Source: Candidatus Levybacteria bacterium RIFCSPHIGHO2_01_FULL_36_15b
GTDB lineage: Bacteria > Patescibacteria > Microgenomatia > Levybacterales > UBA12049
DNA: 64,000 nt
Reading direction: 5' to 3'
Assembly (NCBI GenBank): GCA_001782045.1
Contig: MFNK01000003.1
Span: forward strand, 271,608-335,607
Part shown: piece by piece, positions 54,496-63,654 of the stretch
How positions within the stretch are numbered: position 1 is the stretch's first letter
How the letters are laid out: each line of letters begins with the position of its first letter
Translations under genes and position numbers: made by a program
The notes under the pieces: generated by a model
Told to the model about the DNA's origin: nothing
Seen by the model: only the letters and a program-made list of their open reading frames with translations
Database searches by the model: none

Positions 54496-56141
54496 GTACC
54501 AACTATTCTAAACGCAACGCTGCCGTCTAAGAAGTAAATAGTTTTAATAAGTCCGGGTGCGTTTTCTGGAATCTCATTGGGACTGCCTATTAAAAGAGTG
54601 TTTTTAAGCTGACTATCCTGACTATAGTTTATTTTTCTGAATTCATATTTACCGATAACCCTTCTCATCCTCTCAACTTGTCCGCTACCTTGATAGTTCC
54701 AATTTTTTTGATACCAAGAAGGTTCAATTTTATTATGGAATAGATAGTAAATATATGGCTGGTCATAAATGTAAGTAAAAAGAATTTTGCTGTATTTATT
54801 TTCAACTGACTTAGCTTCTAAAACTGCTTCTTTGTTTCCATATTGCCACCAATGACTTATCTGGCGAGGAGTATGGACATAATACTGATGGAGATAATAA
54901 GCAAAGTTAATAACGAAAAGTCCGGCAGTTATTACAAGAAGAATTTTGTATTTGTAATTATTTCTATTTAAGAAAAAATAGTACACGCCAAGTGCTGTAA
55001 ATATAGAGAATGCCGGTGCCATGGCAATAGCTCGTACTGGATGCGGCGTACCTGTACTAACTGCTGAAGACAAAGGTGCAATTAAAAATAGAACCAAAAT
55101 CAATAATGATTTTTTAGTTCTATCCCTAAAAATAAAATATATTCCAAATATAATAAAGGGCAATTCCCATAGGTATTGCATTCCCATGTTTACTGCATGG
55201 TGTTGTCCACCGCCATCTCCATTAAAAAATAAAAAATCAGGATTCCAATGATCAAAATACCCCTTTGCAAGAGCTAAGAAATAGACAACTCTTCTGTTGT
55301 CTAGAATCGCGCCTATTTTGTCACTGCGAGAATAATCGTATTCAAGCCTCTTTATCGAAGGATTTATTGTTTCACCTGTGGCAAAAATTGATACCATAGA
55401 AAGCCTAGAACCGGATCCACCGATTGATATAAAGCTTGAGTAAACCGGCAGAGAAATAATTAAGCCGAAAAGAAGTGAAACAAGATAGTATTTTTTGTTA
55501 ACGAGTATATCTTTCCAAAAAAGAAGCGTAAAGGCGGCAATGAAAAGAGGCGTAATCAAAACAAAACTATGGTAGGAATATATGCTTAAAACAAAAGAGA
55601 TTGCCGCAAGAATTGCCAGCCATTTCGCTTTTAAACTTTTAAGAAGCAATAAAAATGCCAATAGAAAAAAGAATATCCCTGCATTACCTTCAAACGCAGC
55701 TCTAGAAAATTGCAAACTCCAAGGGGAAACTCCCCAAAAAAATGCAGCTAATATTGCCAATATCTCTTTTTTGTTTTTTTCTAATTTAGAAAAAATTTCT
55801 TTTGTTAAGAAGTAAATTGTAATAACTGACAAAAATCCCAAGATCGCTGAGGGAAGTCTAACTCCCATTTCACTCAAGCCGAATAAGGCAATGCTGGGTA
55901 CTGAAAGATAAATATAGGCAGGTGGTTTATAATCGCCAAAGGATCTAATTGATAATGGAAGTTTATTTCCATATTCATCGGCTCCAGTCTTAAGAATCGA
56001 ATATGCATTATATCCGATGCTCGCCTCATCCCAATCTAAAGAAGGAGGATTTACTCCTAAATTATAAAATCTTAGAAAAAAAGCGAGTAAAAACACAAAC
56101 GTTAAAATAATCAAATATATATTTTTTTTAAATAGATACAT
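54492..56141 (-). CDS. ArnT-like GT39 GT-C glycosyltransferase, DEA type
   Basis: A 549-residue protein: DWDEASIGYNAYS (36-48) with Asp38-Glu39, SFGDYKPPAYIYL, GVRLPSAILG and VSPWSLQFSRAAFEGN, then membrane segments and a soluble tail with NTLLIGSPNEIP and AFRIVGT. The tail and core are most like 35105, although that gene is in the other string. It is a likely outer-face transferase using a lipid-phosphate sugar. It overlaps 56128 and 52858 by short stretches. Confidence 0.8.
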   Translation of the reverse strand: MYLFKKNIYLIILTFVFLLAFFLRFYNLGVNPPSLDWDEASIGYNAYSILKTGADEYGNKLPLSIRSFGDYKPPAYIYLSVPSIALFGLSEMGVRLPSAILGFLSVITIYFLTKEIFSKLEKNKKEILAILAAFFWGVSPWSLQFSRAAFEGNAGIFFFLLAFLLLLKSLKAKWLAILAAISFVLSIYSYHSFVLITPLFIAAFTLLFWKDILVNKKYYLVSLLFGLIISLPVYSSFISIGGSGSRLSMVSIFATGETINPSIKRLEYDYSRSDKIGAILDNRRVVYFLALAKGYFDHWNPDFLFFNGDGGGQHHAVNMGMQYLWELPFIIFGIYFIFRDRTKKSLLILVLFLIAPLSSAVSTGTPHPVRAIAMAPAFSIFTALGVYYFFLNRNNYKYKILLVITAGLFVINFAYYLHQYYVHTPRQISHWWQYGNKEAVLEAKSVENKYSKILFTYIYDQPYIYYLFHNKIEPSWYQKNWNYQGSGQVERMRRVIGKYEFRKINYSQDSQLKNTLLIGSPNEIPENAPGLIKTIYFLDGSVAFRIVGT

Positions 56142-57822
56142 ATATTATCCTAAAGGCCCTTGTACCATCTTTCCTATATAGATTCGTGTGCTTTAAAAGG
56201 TTCAAGCCTTTATAATCCTTACAGTTTCCACTGTCGATAATAATCGTATTTTTTGCTATGGGAATTGACGGGTCAAGATTATACGAGGGACATTCCGAAT
56301 TCGCAAAATAAAACTTTCCAAACCCCTTACCAGGCTTATCTTTTGGAGAACCTTCTTTTTGATATTGTACTGGATCATACTGCATATAGAATAAAACCAG
56401 CGGATATATTCCACCGAAAGATTTACTAATAATAATCCCATTTGTATTTAAGTAATTATCCTTAACAATTTTCATCATTTTGTCGAAACCTTCGTATCTG
56501 TACCAATTTCTATGGACCTGAGTTTGGATAAAATATTGATGTAAAAAATAGGAAAAATTATAAAGTAGGAAAATTGCAAAAATTGCAATAAATAATTTAG
56601 ATAATTTTCCTGGATACTTCTCAATAATCTTAACAAAGCCAAGCGCTACAATAAGGCCAATTATAGGAAACATTACAATCGCTCTTTGTAGGTTTGGAAC
56701 ATCATCAACAGTAATTGCAGCAACAACTGGAGCAATTAAAAGCCACACAAGAGGCAGTTTGTGAAAGATATCTTTTGAGAGAAGTAAGTAAAAAATACCT
56801 ACAATAATAAATGGAAGTTCAACTAAATATAGCAAGCCCATGCCCGGCACCTTATACCAATTGGGCCAACCTCCCTGAATAAATAAAAACTGCCCTGAAA
56901 AATATTCTAGATAATTTGAAACAAACGCTATGGAATAATTCGTTATCTTATTATGCGTAAACCTTGTAATAAGTTGCGAGATGTTTTGATTTCCATCTTC
57001 GCGAATTTGCTCATCCAAAATAAGCTGTGTTCCTGGTGCATTAAAAATATTTACCTGAGAAAATCTTCCTGTTCCTCCTTTAATTAGAAATACGAGCGAA
57101 AAAGAGATCAAAGAGACGACTAAAAATGAAAAAATTAAAGACATCTTAACGTTTTTTGAAAACTTACCCCAAACGGGAAAAAGAAAAAGTATAAAACATA
57201 AGAATAGTAGAGGTACAAAAACTCTTGGCGTATGGTAAAAGAAAAAGCTAAGCGAAAGAGATATTGCTCCGGCAAAAAAATAAATCGGGCTTCTCTTTTG
57301 TATCCCCGCTATTACAAGAGCAAACCCAGAAATTATCCAAAATAGCGAAACTATTGTCTCAGCGCTAGCGCGAGACAATACAATACTCCATGGAGCCATA
57401 GTCACCAAAATTGCAGCAAGTAAACTTACTCTTTTGTTCTTAAATAAAAGCTGGGAAAAAAAATAGATAGGCAAAATCATTAATATTCCAAATAATGCCC
57501 CTGGTAATCTTGTAGCAAATTCATTTAGTCCTAAAATTTTTATTGGCAATATTGTCAAATAATGATATCCAGATGGCCTGTTGTCGCCGAACATGTCTAT
57601 ATACAGCGGCAGACTATTGTTATTTTCATCTTTCCCTGTAAGCAGGAGGGAATAAGCGTTGTATCCCAAAGAAGCCTCGTCGATGTGAAAACCGAGAGGA
57701 ACAGAACCTAAGTCATATAATCTTAAAAACGACGCAAATAATAAAATGATTCCAAGAATTAACCAAGTTTTTAAATTATTTTTTGATAATTGAATTCTTC
57801 CTAGCATAAGCAAATCTAACAT
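56128..57822 (-). CDS. ArnT-like GT39 GT-C glycosyltransferase, DEA type
   Basis: A 564-residue protein. I chose ATG at 57822 with a GGGA 9 nt upstream; other in-frame starts are TTG at 57837 and ATG at 57807. All overlap the end of the YfhO-like gene. HIDEASLGYNAYS (46-58) has Asp48-Glu49, then MFGDNRPSGYHYL, EFATRLPGALFG and TMAPWSIVLSRASAET. The tail ends NTIIIDSGNCKDYKG and TRAFRIIY. It is the most divergent of the four DEA-type proteins. It probably transfers a lipid-linked sugar outside the membrane. Confidence 0.78.
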   Translation of the reverse strand: MLDLLMLGRIQLSKNNLKTWLILGIILLFASFLRLYDLGSVPLGFHIDEASLGYNAYSLLLTGKDENNNSLPLYIDMFGDNRPSGYHYLTILPIKILGLNEFATRLPGALFGILMILPIYFFSQLLFKNKRVSLLAAILVTMAPWSIVLSRASAETIVSLFWIISGFALVIAGIQKRSPIYFFAGAISLSLSFFFYHTPRVFVPLLFLCFILFLFPVWGKFSKNVKMSLIFSFLVVSLISFSLVFLIKGGTGRFSQVNIFNAPGTQLILDEQIREDGNQNISQLITRFTHNKITNYSIAFVSNYLEYFSGQFLFIQGGWPNWYKVPGMGLLYLVELPFIIVGIFYLLLSKDIFHKLPLVWLLIAPVVAAITVDDVPNLQRAIVMFPIIGLIVALGFVKIIEKYPGKLSKLFIAIFAIFLLYNFSYFLHQYFIQTQVHRNWYRYEGFDKMMKIVKDNYLNTNGIIISKSFGGIYPLVLFYMQYDPVQYQKEGSPKDKPGKGFGKFYFANSECPSYNLDPSIPIAKNTIIIDSGNCKDYKGLNLLKHTNLYRKDGTRAFRIIYVSI

Positions 57823-60163
57823 TATTATATCCCACAAAAGACACTAAAAATATAAGAGATAATGCACTGATGCCAAGCCCTAACTTAAAACTTTTGGGAT
57901 TATAATAAAATTCTACTTTATGATTCCCCTTTGGGATTTCAACGGCTCTAAAAGAATAATTGGCAATAAGAATTTCTTTTTTATTCCCATCTATTTTTAC
58001 TTCCCATTCGTTGTAATAATTATCCGATAAGAATAACAGCGAGGGCTTATCTGCTAAGGCCTGAATGACTATTTTATTTGGAGAATAAGAAACTAAATTA
58101 GCTTTTTGAGCCACAGTAAAAGCCGCTTGAAAGCTTGGGCTTTTCTCTAAGATTAAAGTTTTTCGTAAATCCAAGCTTTTATCATATATTTTTTCCAGTG
58201 CTTTATTTTTTGATACAACTATATAATCAGATGTAATAAAAAATCTTGGCAGTGCGTCTTTATTTTCATAAATTTGCCATGGACTATCTTGCCAAATAAG
58301 CGAATATTGATCTTTTGGAAATACTTCTTCGTTAGGTTGCCAACTATTAGATAGTAGGTTGTCTTTAAAGGTAATATATTTAATTCCTAAAAGATCAAGA
58401 AGTTCTTTTCTATAAACATTTTCCCCTAACGATTTTCCGCCTTGAGAAATATTTACATCAGATCTTGGAATAGTCTTTAGAATTTTTCCGTCCTTTGCCA
58501 TAGTTACTAACTCCATATACCTTTTTATTATTAAAGGGTCGTATCCCTCAGCTGAGTAAATTTTTTCATGAGTTTGGAAATTTGTTTCTATATATCCACT
58601 TCCATAACCCCAAGATCTATCTATCCCCGAAAGATTTTTTATTTCCTTAACTACCTTAGTTTGTGGATAAAAAAATTGAGCTGGAGAAAAAGGAGTTATT
58701 TTATTAAAAAAATAAAAAAGGTCAAAAACAATAATTATCAAAAAAATTGTGGCAATGTTTTTATATTTTCGAAAAGGAATTAACGCTAATAAACTTAAAA
58801 TAAAAATAGATGATGGTAATATTAAATTCTTTTTAGAGACTAACAAATCTGAAATCCATGGATATTTTAAATAATAAGGAGCAATAAAAACAAAAATCCA
58901 TAAAGATAAATATATAAACCCAACGATAACAAGAGGCTTATAAACTATTTTTCTTTCTTTTAACCAAATATTTAATCCCATAGCAGATAGGACAGAGGCT
59001 GAAAAAGAAAAAAGAAAAATAATTCTTGTGGGAACTCCTGTACTTATAAATGGAATATGTAAAGAATTAATGAATAATCCAAAAGGCGTGTTTAATGTAA
59101 AAATATAAACAAAAAAAGCCCATGCAAAGAAAAACCAATATGGTTTAAATTTTTTCTGAAAAAAAGAAATGAAGATAAAAATTAACGGTAAAACTCCTAT
59201 ATAAGTTACCCTTTCAATATATGTTCCGTTTAACCAATAGTTTCTAGTTGCTGGATTTCCAAAAAAATCAGGTACAAAGGTAGTTACCGTGTGATACAGG
59301 GGAATTAATAAGTTTTTAATAGCATCAATTGAAAAACTACTTCTTGCAGATTGAGAAAATAAATCAAAAGTAGGAAGCAATTGAAAAGCAGAAAGAAATA
59401 AGGGTAAGATGAAAACTGGCAGGTAGTTTAAAACTAGCGTTAATTTCTTTTTCTCTGAAATTATTTTGTAAATTAAATAAGTAAATGAAAATATAAATAC
59501 ATAAATAGAAACCTGAATATATCCAGCAAGAATTGATAAAGTAAGAGATAAAATCAATAAAAAGGAAGTTGATATTGTAAGTTTCTTAATATTCTTATCT
59601 ATTAAGAAAAGTATTATAGGTAACCAAAGGACAGCATGACCAATAATTCCATATTGGAGCCATACAACCATATACGAGGAAAAAGCAAAAGTGATTGCGC
59701 CAAATATAGAGGCAACTTTATAAAGATTATTTTGCCGTAAAAAAAGAAAAGTAAATATTCCGGCAAGAATTGGCTGAGCAATAATATACATAGCCCAACC
59801 TGGAATAATTCCAAATATTAACAGCAATAAATTAAAAGGATAAAAAAATCCACTTTGAAAATTGGGCATAAAAGGAGTACCTGAAAAATTATAAGGATTC
59901 CATAACGGAATCTGCCAGGTTGCCAGGCTATTTATTGCAAATTCTTTCCAAGGAAAAGTCATTCTAATAATGTCAAAACCCTGACCCTTATTGGGTACGC
60001 CGCCAGGAGCAATTCCAAAATAAGAGTTTGAACTATATGGAGAATATTCTCCAACTAAAAGATCTCCAGGAAAAGGGATATATCCTTTAAAAAGGGGGTG
60101 GAAAAAAAGAATTACTATAAATCCTATTAGGATATAAGGCCAAAGCTTTTTAAGCTTCTTCAT
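57776..60163 (-). CDS. YfhO family GT-C membrane protein
   Basis: A 795-residue protein, the longest in the window. PFPGDLLVGEYSPY (30-43) is the acidic first loop, LWNPYNFSGTPFMPNFQSG (87-105) the second block, then about a dozen membrane segments. The C-terminal domain has YYNEWEVKIDGNKKEI and IPKGNHKVEFYYNP before a last membrane segment. Related full length to 40604 and 44138. It should transfer a lipid-phosphate sugar outside the membrane. It lies 2 nt after the GT39 gene. Confidence 0.8.
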   Translation of the reverse strand: MKKLKKLWPYILIGFIVILFFHPLFKGYIPFPGDLLVGEYSPYSSNSYFGIAPGGVPNKGQGFDIIRMTFPWKEFAINSLATWQIPLWNPYNFSGTPFMPNFQSGFFYPFNLLLLIFGIIPGWAMYIIAQPILAGIFTFLFLRQNNLYKVASIFGAITFAFSSYMVVWLQYGIIGHAVLWLPIILFLIDKNIKKLTISTSFLLILSLTLSILAGYIQVSIYVFIFSFTYLIYKIISEKKKLTLVLNYLPVFILPLFLSAFQLLPTFDLFSQSARSSFSIDAIKNLLIPLYHTVTTFVPDFFGNPATRNYWLNGTYIERVTYIGVLPLIFIFISFFQKKFKPYWFFFAWAFFVYIFTLNTPFGLFINSLHIPFISTGVPTRIIFLFSFSASVLSAMGLNIWLKERKIVYKPLVIVGFIYLSLWIFVFIAPYYLKYPWISDLLVSKKNLILPSSIFILSLLALIPFRKYKNIATIFLIIIVFDLFYFFNKITPFSPAQFFYPQTKVVKEIKNLSGIDRSWGYGSGYIETNFQTHEKIYSAEGYDPLIIKRYMELVTMAKDGKILKTIPRSDVNISQGGKSLGENVYRKELLDLLGIKYITFKDNLLSNSWQPNEEVFPKDQYSLIWQDSPWQIYENKDALPRFFITSDYIVVSKNKALEKIYDKSLDLRKTLILEKSPSFQAAFTVAQKANLVSYSPNKIVIQALADKPSLLFLSDNYYNEWEVKIDGNKKEILIANYSFRAVEIPKGNHKVEFYYNPKSFKLGLGISALSLIFLVSFVGYNNVRFAYARKNSIIKK

Positions 60164-60165
60164 TT

Positions 60166-61683
60166 TTAATTTGATATTACCTTGTAAACCCTATAAAACG
60201 AGCCCGTATTTCCCTGCTCCACTTGAAAAATTAATTCTAATGGAAATTCAGGAGGAATTGGATCATGCTCTTTTTGATAAAAAACATAGTAAGTAGGCAT
60301 TTTTTTAGCCCTATCTAAAACTTCTTTGGAAATATTATCCACTGGCCAGTATCCTTTTATAGTAATATTTTTATTATCTACTAGGTACATTTCAAGAGCA
60401 AAAGGCATTAAGCCAAAGGTGCCCTCTGTTGCAATATAAATTTTTTCTTTCTTAGCTGCTTTGGAAAAATAATCAATACTTTCTTTCACTCCCCAACCCG
60501 CTGCCCAGCTATTAATATATTGACTATTGTCCGCTTTGGCAATTCTTGAATTGATAGGGTCATATATAAATTGAATCGAAATAAAAGCCGGAAAGACAAG
60601 AAAAAGAATTAATAAGGCTAAGGTTAAATATTGTTTGCTTGTTTTGTATTTTTTAAATAAAAACTCAATTAGGTAATTTAATCCCAAAGCAGCAAGCGGA
60701 ATTAGCATTATGCTCATAAAAAATATAAACCGCGGAAAAATTACTTTTCCAAAAAGCGCAAGCGCAATAAAAGGAAGTAAAAAATAGATTATGAGTATTA
60801 ATTTTTCCTTTGCAAAATCCCTAAAATTAATTAAAGAAATAATAATTAATACAATGTAGGGAATTTTTAAATATTCGTACAGCCAACTCCAAAGACCATT
60901 TAGATTTCCGACGAAAAAGGTAAAAGGATGCTGTAACCATTCCGAAATCGGATAGACAAAAACAGCATTCTTTGCACTAATCATCTGAAAAAGAGGAGAA
61001 AGTCTTAGTACGTTGTAAAGACCATAAGCAATTGCTACGGAAAAAGCAGATAACAGAGCAAATCGCAATATCTTTTCTTTCCACTTTTTGTCCTTAAAAT
61101 TAAAAAACAATAAAAAGAACGGTAGGAGATAAATACTAAAAAAATTTGCGGTTTTTGTTAAAATTCCTCCTCCGATTACAAATCCAAGAGTATAAGCAAT
61201 TTCAAGTTTTGGCGTCCGTAGTAATAGAATCGATAAATATAAAGACCAGACAAAAAATGCTGCAACCATGCTATCGTATAGAGCCATTCTGTCTAAAACC
61301 ACCGCAAGAGGAAAAAATATATAAAGCAAAGATGAGATAAATGCAACTTTTTTGTTTTTGAAGAGCTCTAACGTAAGAAACCACAACCCAGCAATTGTAA
61401 AAAAGCCTGAAGCCACAGAAACAAGTCTTCCGGCAATTAAAGGATCCTGTATAAACTTCATAAAAACAATTGCTACCCAGACAAACATAGGCTGCTTCCC
61501 ATCTGTTAACGAAATAAACCTCCAGTTAGAATCATTCAAAGCAATTTGAGCCCATCTGACATAGATCGCTTCGTCTGTAAAAATTGGAAGATTACCAAGC
61601 AGAAGTATTCTGGTAAAAAAATAAAGAAAAGAAATAAGGAGTATAAACAGTATATGTGTTCTATGCTTACGGATAAAATCCAT
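60166..61683 (-). CDS. ArnT/GT39-like GT-C membrane glycosyltransferase
   Basis: A 505-residue protein. I chose ATG at 61683, because a TATAAT box ends exactly 6 nt before it and because MDFIRKHRTH is the expected basic lead of the first membrane segment; TTG at 61719 and ATG at 61698 are alternatives. IFTDEAIYVRWAQ (35-47) holds Asp37-Glu38, GKQPMFVWVAI follows and DRMALYDSM lies near 130, typical ArnT/PMT motifs. A soluble tail ends the protein. It differs from the DEA-YNAYS group and is a third GT39 type in the window. Confidence 0.8.
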   Translation of the reverse strand: MDFIRKHRTHILFILLISFLYFFTRILLLGNLPIFTDEAIYVRWAQIALNDSNWRFISLTDGKQPMFVWVAIVFMKFIQDPLIAGRLVSVASGFFTIAGLWFLTLELFKNKKVAFISSLLYIFFPLAVVLDRMALYDSMVAAFFVWSLYLSILLLRTPKLEIAYTLGFVIGGGILTKTANFFSIYLLPFFLLFFNFKDKKWKEKILRFALLSAFSVAIAYGLYNVLRLSPLFQMISAKNAVFVYPISEWLQHPFTFFVGNLNGLWSWLYEYLKIPYIVLIIISLINFRDFAKEKLILIIYFLLPFIALALFGKVIFPRFIFFMSIMLIPLAALGLNYLIEFLFKKYKTSKQYLTLALLILFLVFPAFISIQFIYDPINSRIAKADNSQYINSWAAGWGVKESIDYFSKAAKKEKIYIATEGTFGLMPFALEMYLVDNKNITIKGYWPVDNISKEVLDRAKKMPTYYVFYQKEHDPIPPEFPLELIFQVEQGNTGSFYRVYKVISN

Positions 61684-61689
61684 ACATGA

Positions 61690-61719
61690 ATTATACATAA
61701 TAAAATGATTGCTATTCAA
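61690..61719 (-). promoter_or_regulatory. Possible leaderless promoter inside the second string
   Basis: On the minus strand, TTGAAT (61719-61714), an 18-nt spacer and a perfect TATAAT (61695-61690), then 6 nt to ATG at 61683. It lies at the junction of two cistrons and would allow separate expression of the downstream genes. Confidence 0.45.
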
Positions 61720-62893
61720 TAAAGCGGGAAAAGGGGTTCTTTAAGATTAAATAAATTAGTGGGGATGCAATTGTTGCAAAAAGCCCAATGGTTTCTACAT
61801 TTAAAATTACTTGAGGATAGTTTGGTGAGTAATCTGTCAATAAAACATAAAAAGTATATATAAATATCATAAAAAGAGATGCTACAAAGGCTGGTATAAT
61901 AATAAAATATTTTTTTGCAATTAAAGCAGCCAAGGACAACGGAAATATAAGATACCACGGCTGAAATGTTGTTCTATAGGTTACTGCAGCTAGCGAAATA
62001 AGAGAAAAAACAACCGATGCTAAAATAATTTTATCCCATTGAATTTTTTTTCCTCTTTTCTCTAAATAAATAAGATATCCAAAAATAGGAATTAATATAA
62101 AAGACAAATACTTAACTCCTATGGAAAAAAGTAAAGCTAAAAATGAAAAAAACTTTTTCTTCTGTAAATATAAATAAAAAGCAAGCATTGAAAAAAACAC
62201 CAGCGCAAAATCATTGTGTGCCGAAACTAATCCCTCAATAATAATTAATGGGTTAAATGACCAAAAAATAGTATTAAATATTTTATTTTCTGAATCAATA
62301 AACTCAGAAATTTTATAAATTAAAAGAGAACTACCCAAGAAAGCAAGTCCTATTAGAATCTTAAACATAAAAAATGTTAAAAGAAAAACATTAGAACCAA
62401 TAAATGACAAGGGAGCAGTAAAAAGCAACCAGCTTGGTCCATAGGGATATAACCTATGAGTCCACCTCATAAAGGAAAGCATTGGATCAGAAGCAAAATC
62501 TAATGGTTTAAATAAATATGGGTTTTGGTGGTAAAAAGTCAGAATTTTTGCGTCGAAAATATAATTAAAAAGATCATATGAAAAAGCATTATATGAAAAA
62601 ACAAGACTTATAAATGTTATTCCTATTAAAATAAATAATTTATTTGGGGTAATTTTTTTTGCAATAGAAAGAAAATAAACATAAAAAACAAAAAGCAATA
62701 AGCTTATCGTAATGAATACTACAGCAGATATTGGTCTTTGATAAAAACCAAAATACTGAAGTTTAGAAAGTATTGCTTGAAGGAGGGTAGTCTTTGTTAA
62801 GGTTAAGCTTAAATCAACCTGTGTGAAAGAGTAAAAAAAAAGGGCAACCAGCGTTAAAAAATAAGTACCGAATACTACTTTTAGTAACTTCAT
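61712..62893 (-). CDS. MptA/B-like GT87-type GT-C mannosyltransferase
   Basis: A 393-residue protein with about ten hydrophobic segments. SYDLFNYIFDAKIL (105-118) then YHQNPY (121-126), YPYGPSWLLF and SAHNDFALVFF are hallmarks of the polyprenyl-phosphomannose-dependent alpha-1,6-mannosyltransferase group (MptA/MptB) and of GT87-like proteins. It should transfer mannose or a similar sugar from a lipid-phosphate donor outside the membrane. The DPM-like GT2 directly upstream overlaps it by 4 nt and could make that donor. Confidence 0.78.
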   Translation of the reverse strand: MKLLKVVFGTYFLTLVALFFYSFTQVDLSLTLTKTTLLQAILSKLQYFGFYQRPISAVVFITISLLLFVFYVYFLSIAKKITPNKLFILIGITFISLVFSYNAFSYDLFNYIFDAKILTFYHQNPYLFKPLDFASDPMLSFMRWTHRLYPYGPSWLLFTAPLSFIGSNVFLLTFFMFKILIGLAFLGSSLLIYKISEFIDSENKIFNTIFWSFNPLIIIEGLVSAHNDFALVFFSMLAFYLYLQKKKFFSFLALLFSIGVKYLSFILIPIFGYLIYLEKRGKKIQWDKIILASVVFSLISLAAVTYRTTFQPWYLIFPLSLAALIAKKYFIIIPAFVASLFMIFIYTFYVLLTDYSPNYPQVILNVETIGLFATIASPLIYLILKNPFSRFIE

Positions 62894-63648
62894 TTATTAT
62901 ATTTACCAGTCAGGCGATTTAGTCCGATTCTTATAAAATCCAAAAACCCGTTTATGGAATCGGAAACTGGGCTTACTCTTCTTGTCTCAACATATAACCA
63001 GTCAACTGGAACTTCTTTAATTTTATATCCTTCTTTTTTTGCCAAATACAAAAGCTCGACATCAAAACCTGCAGTAACAGATGAACCTTTTATTTTATGG
63101 AATCCATTATGGAGTTCGTGCATTTTATTAAAAAGCTTATCAGACGAACTACCAGTGAATAATTTAAAACCACATTGAGTGTCTGAAATCTCCGTAAGAC
63201 CCACAAGAATTTTTCGCAATATTATTGCCGAAACAGAAATAAATTGCCTTGTTAAAGGAGCTCCTTCTCTGTGGGAGCTTCTTGATCCAATTACAATATC
63301 AAAACCTTTTTTTACAAACGGGATTAGCTTATTTACTTCATCTATTGGAGCAGCTTGATCCATATCTGTAAAAAGGCGTAGCTCTCCAACTGCCTTAAGC
63401 ATACCAGCGGTTACCGCACCTGCTTTTCCCAAATGCTCTTTTTTAAAAATCTTGAACTTGGGATTTTCTCTGCAAAATTTTTCTGCAAATTCAAGGCTTC
63501 CATCAGTTGAACCATCATCTACAATAATTACTTCGTAAGAATAGCTTTGTCTTTCTAGGAAATGCTCAATTTTATCTAAAACTCCCTTTCGAAGATTAGC
63601 AAATTCGTTATATGAAGGAATTACAACGCTAAGATAAACTTTATCCAC
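62890..63648 (-). CDS. DPM1-like GT2, polyprenyl-phosphate sugar synthase type
   Basis: A 252-residue GT2: LSVVIPSYNEF, VDDGSTDGS (43-51), FTDMDQAAP (93-101), SDTQCGFKLF and VTAGFDVELLYLAKKEGY. I chose GTG at 63648: a TATAAT box ends exactly 6 nt before it and the fold starts at once. The more distant ATG at 63720 would add 24 atypical residues and overlap the tRNA gene. It should charge a polyprenyl phosphate with a sugar in the cytoplasm, most simply for the MptA/B-like enzyme next to it. Confidence 0.85.
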   Translation of the reverse strand: MDKVYLSVVIPSYNEFANLRKGVLDKIEHFLERQSYSYEVIIVDDGSTDGSLEFAEKFCRENPKFKIFKKEHLGKAGAVTAGMLKAVGELRLFTDMDQAAPIDEVNKLIPFVKKGFDIVIGSRSSHREGAPLTRQFISVSAIILRKILVGLTEISDTQCGFKLFTGSSSDKLFNKMHELHNGFHKIKGSSVTAGFDVELLYLAKKEGYKIKEVPVDWLYVETRRVSPVSDSINGFLDFIRIGLNRLTGKYNK

Positions 63649-63654
63649 AAATAG

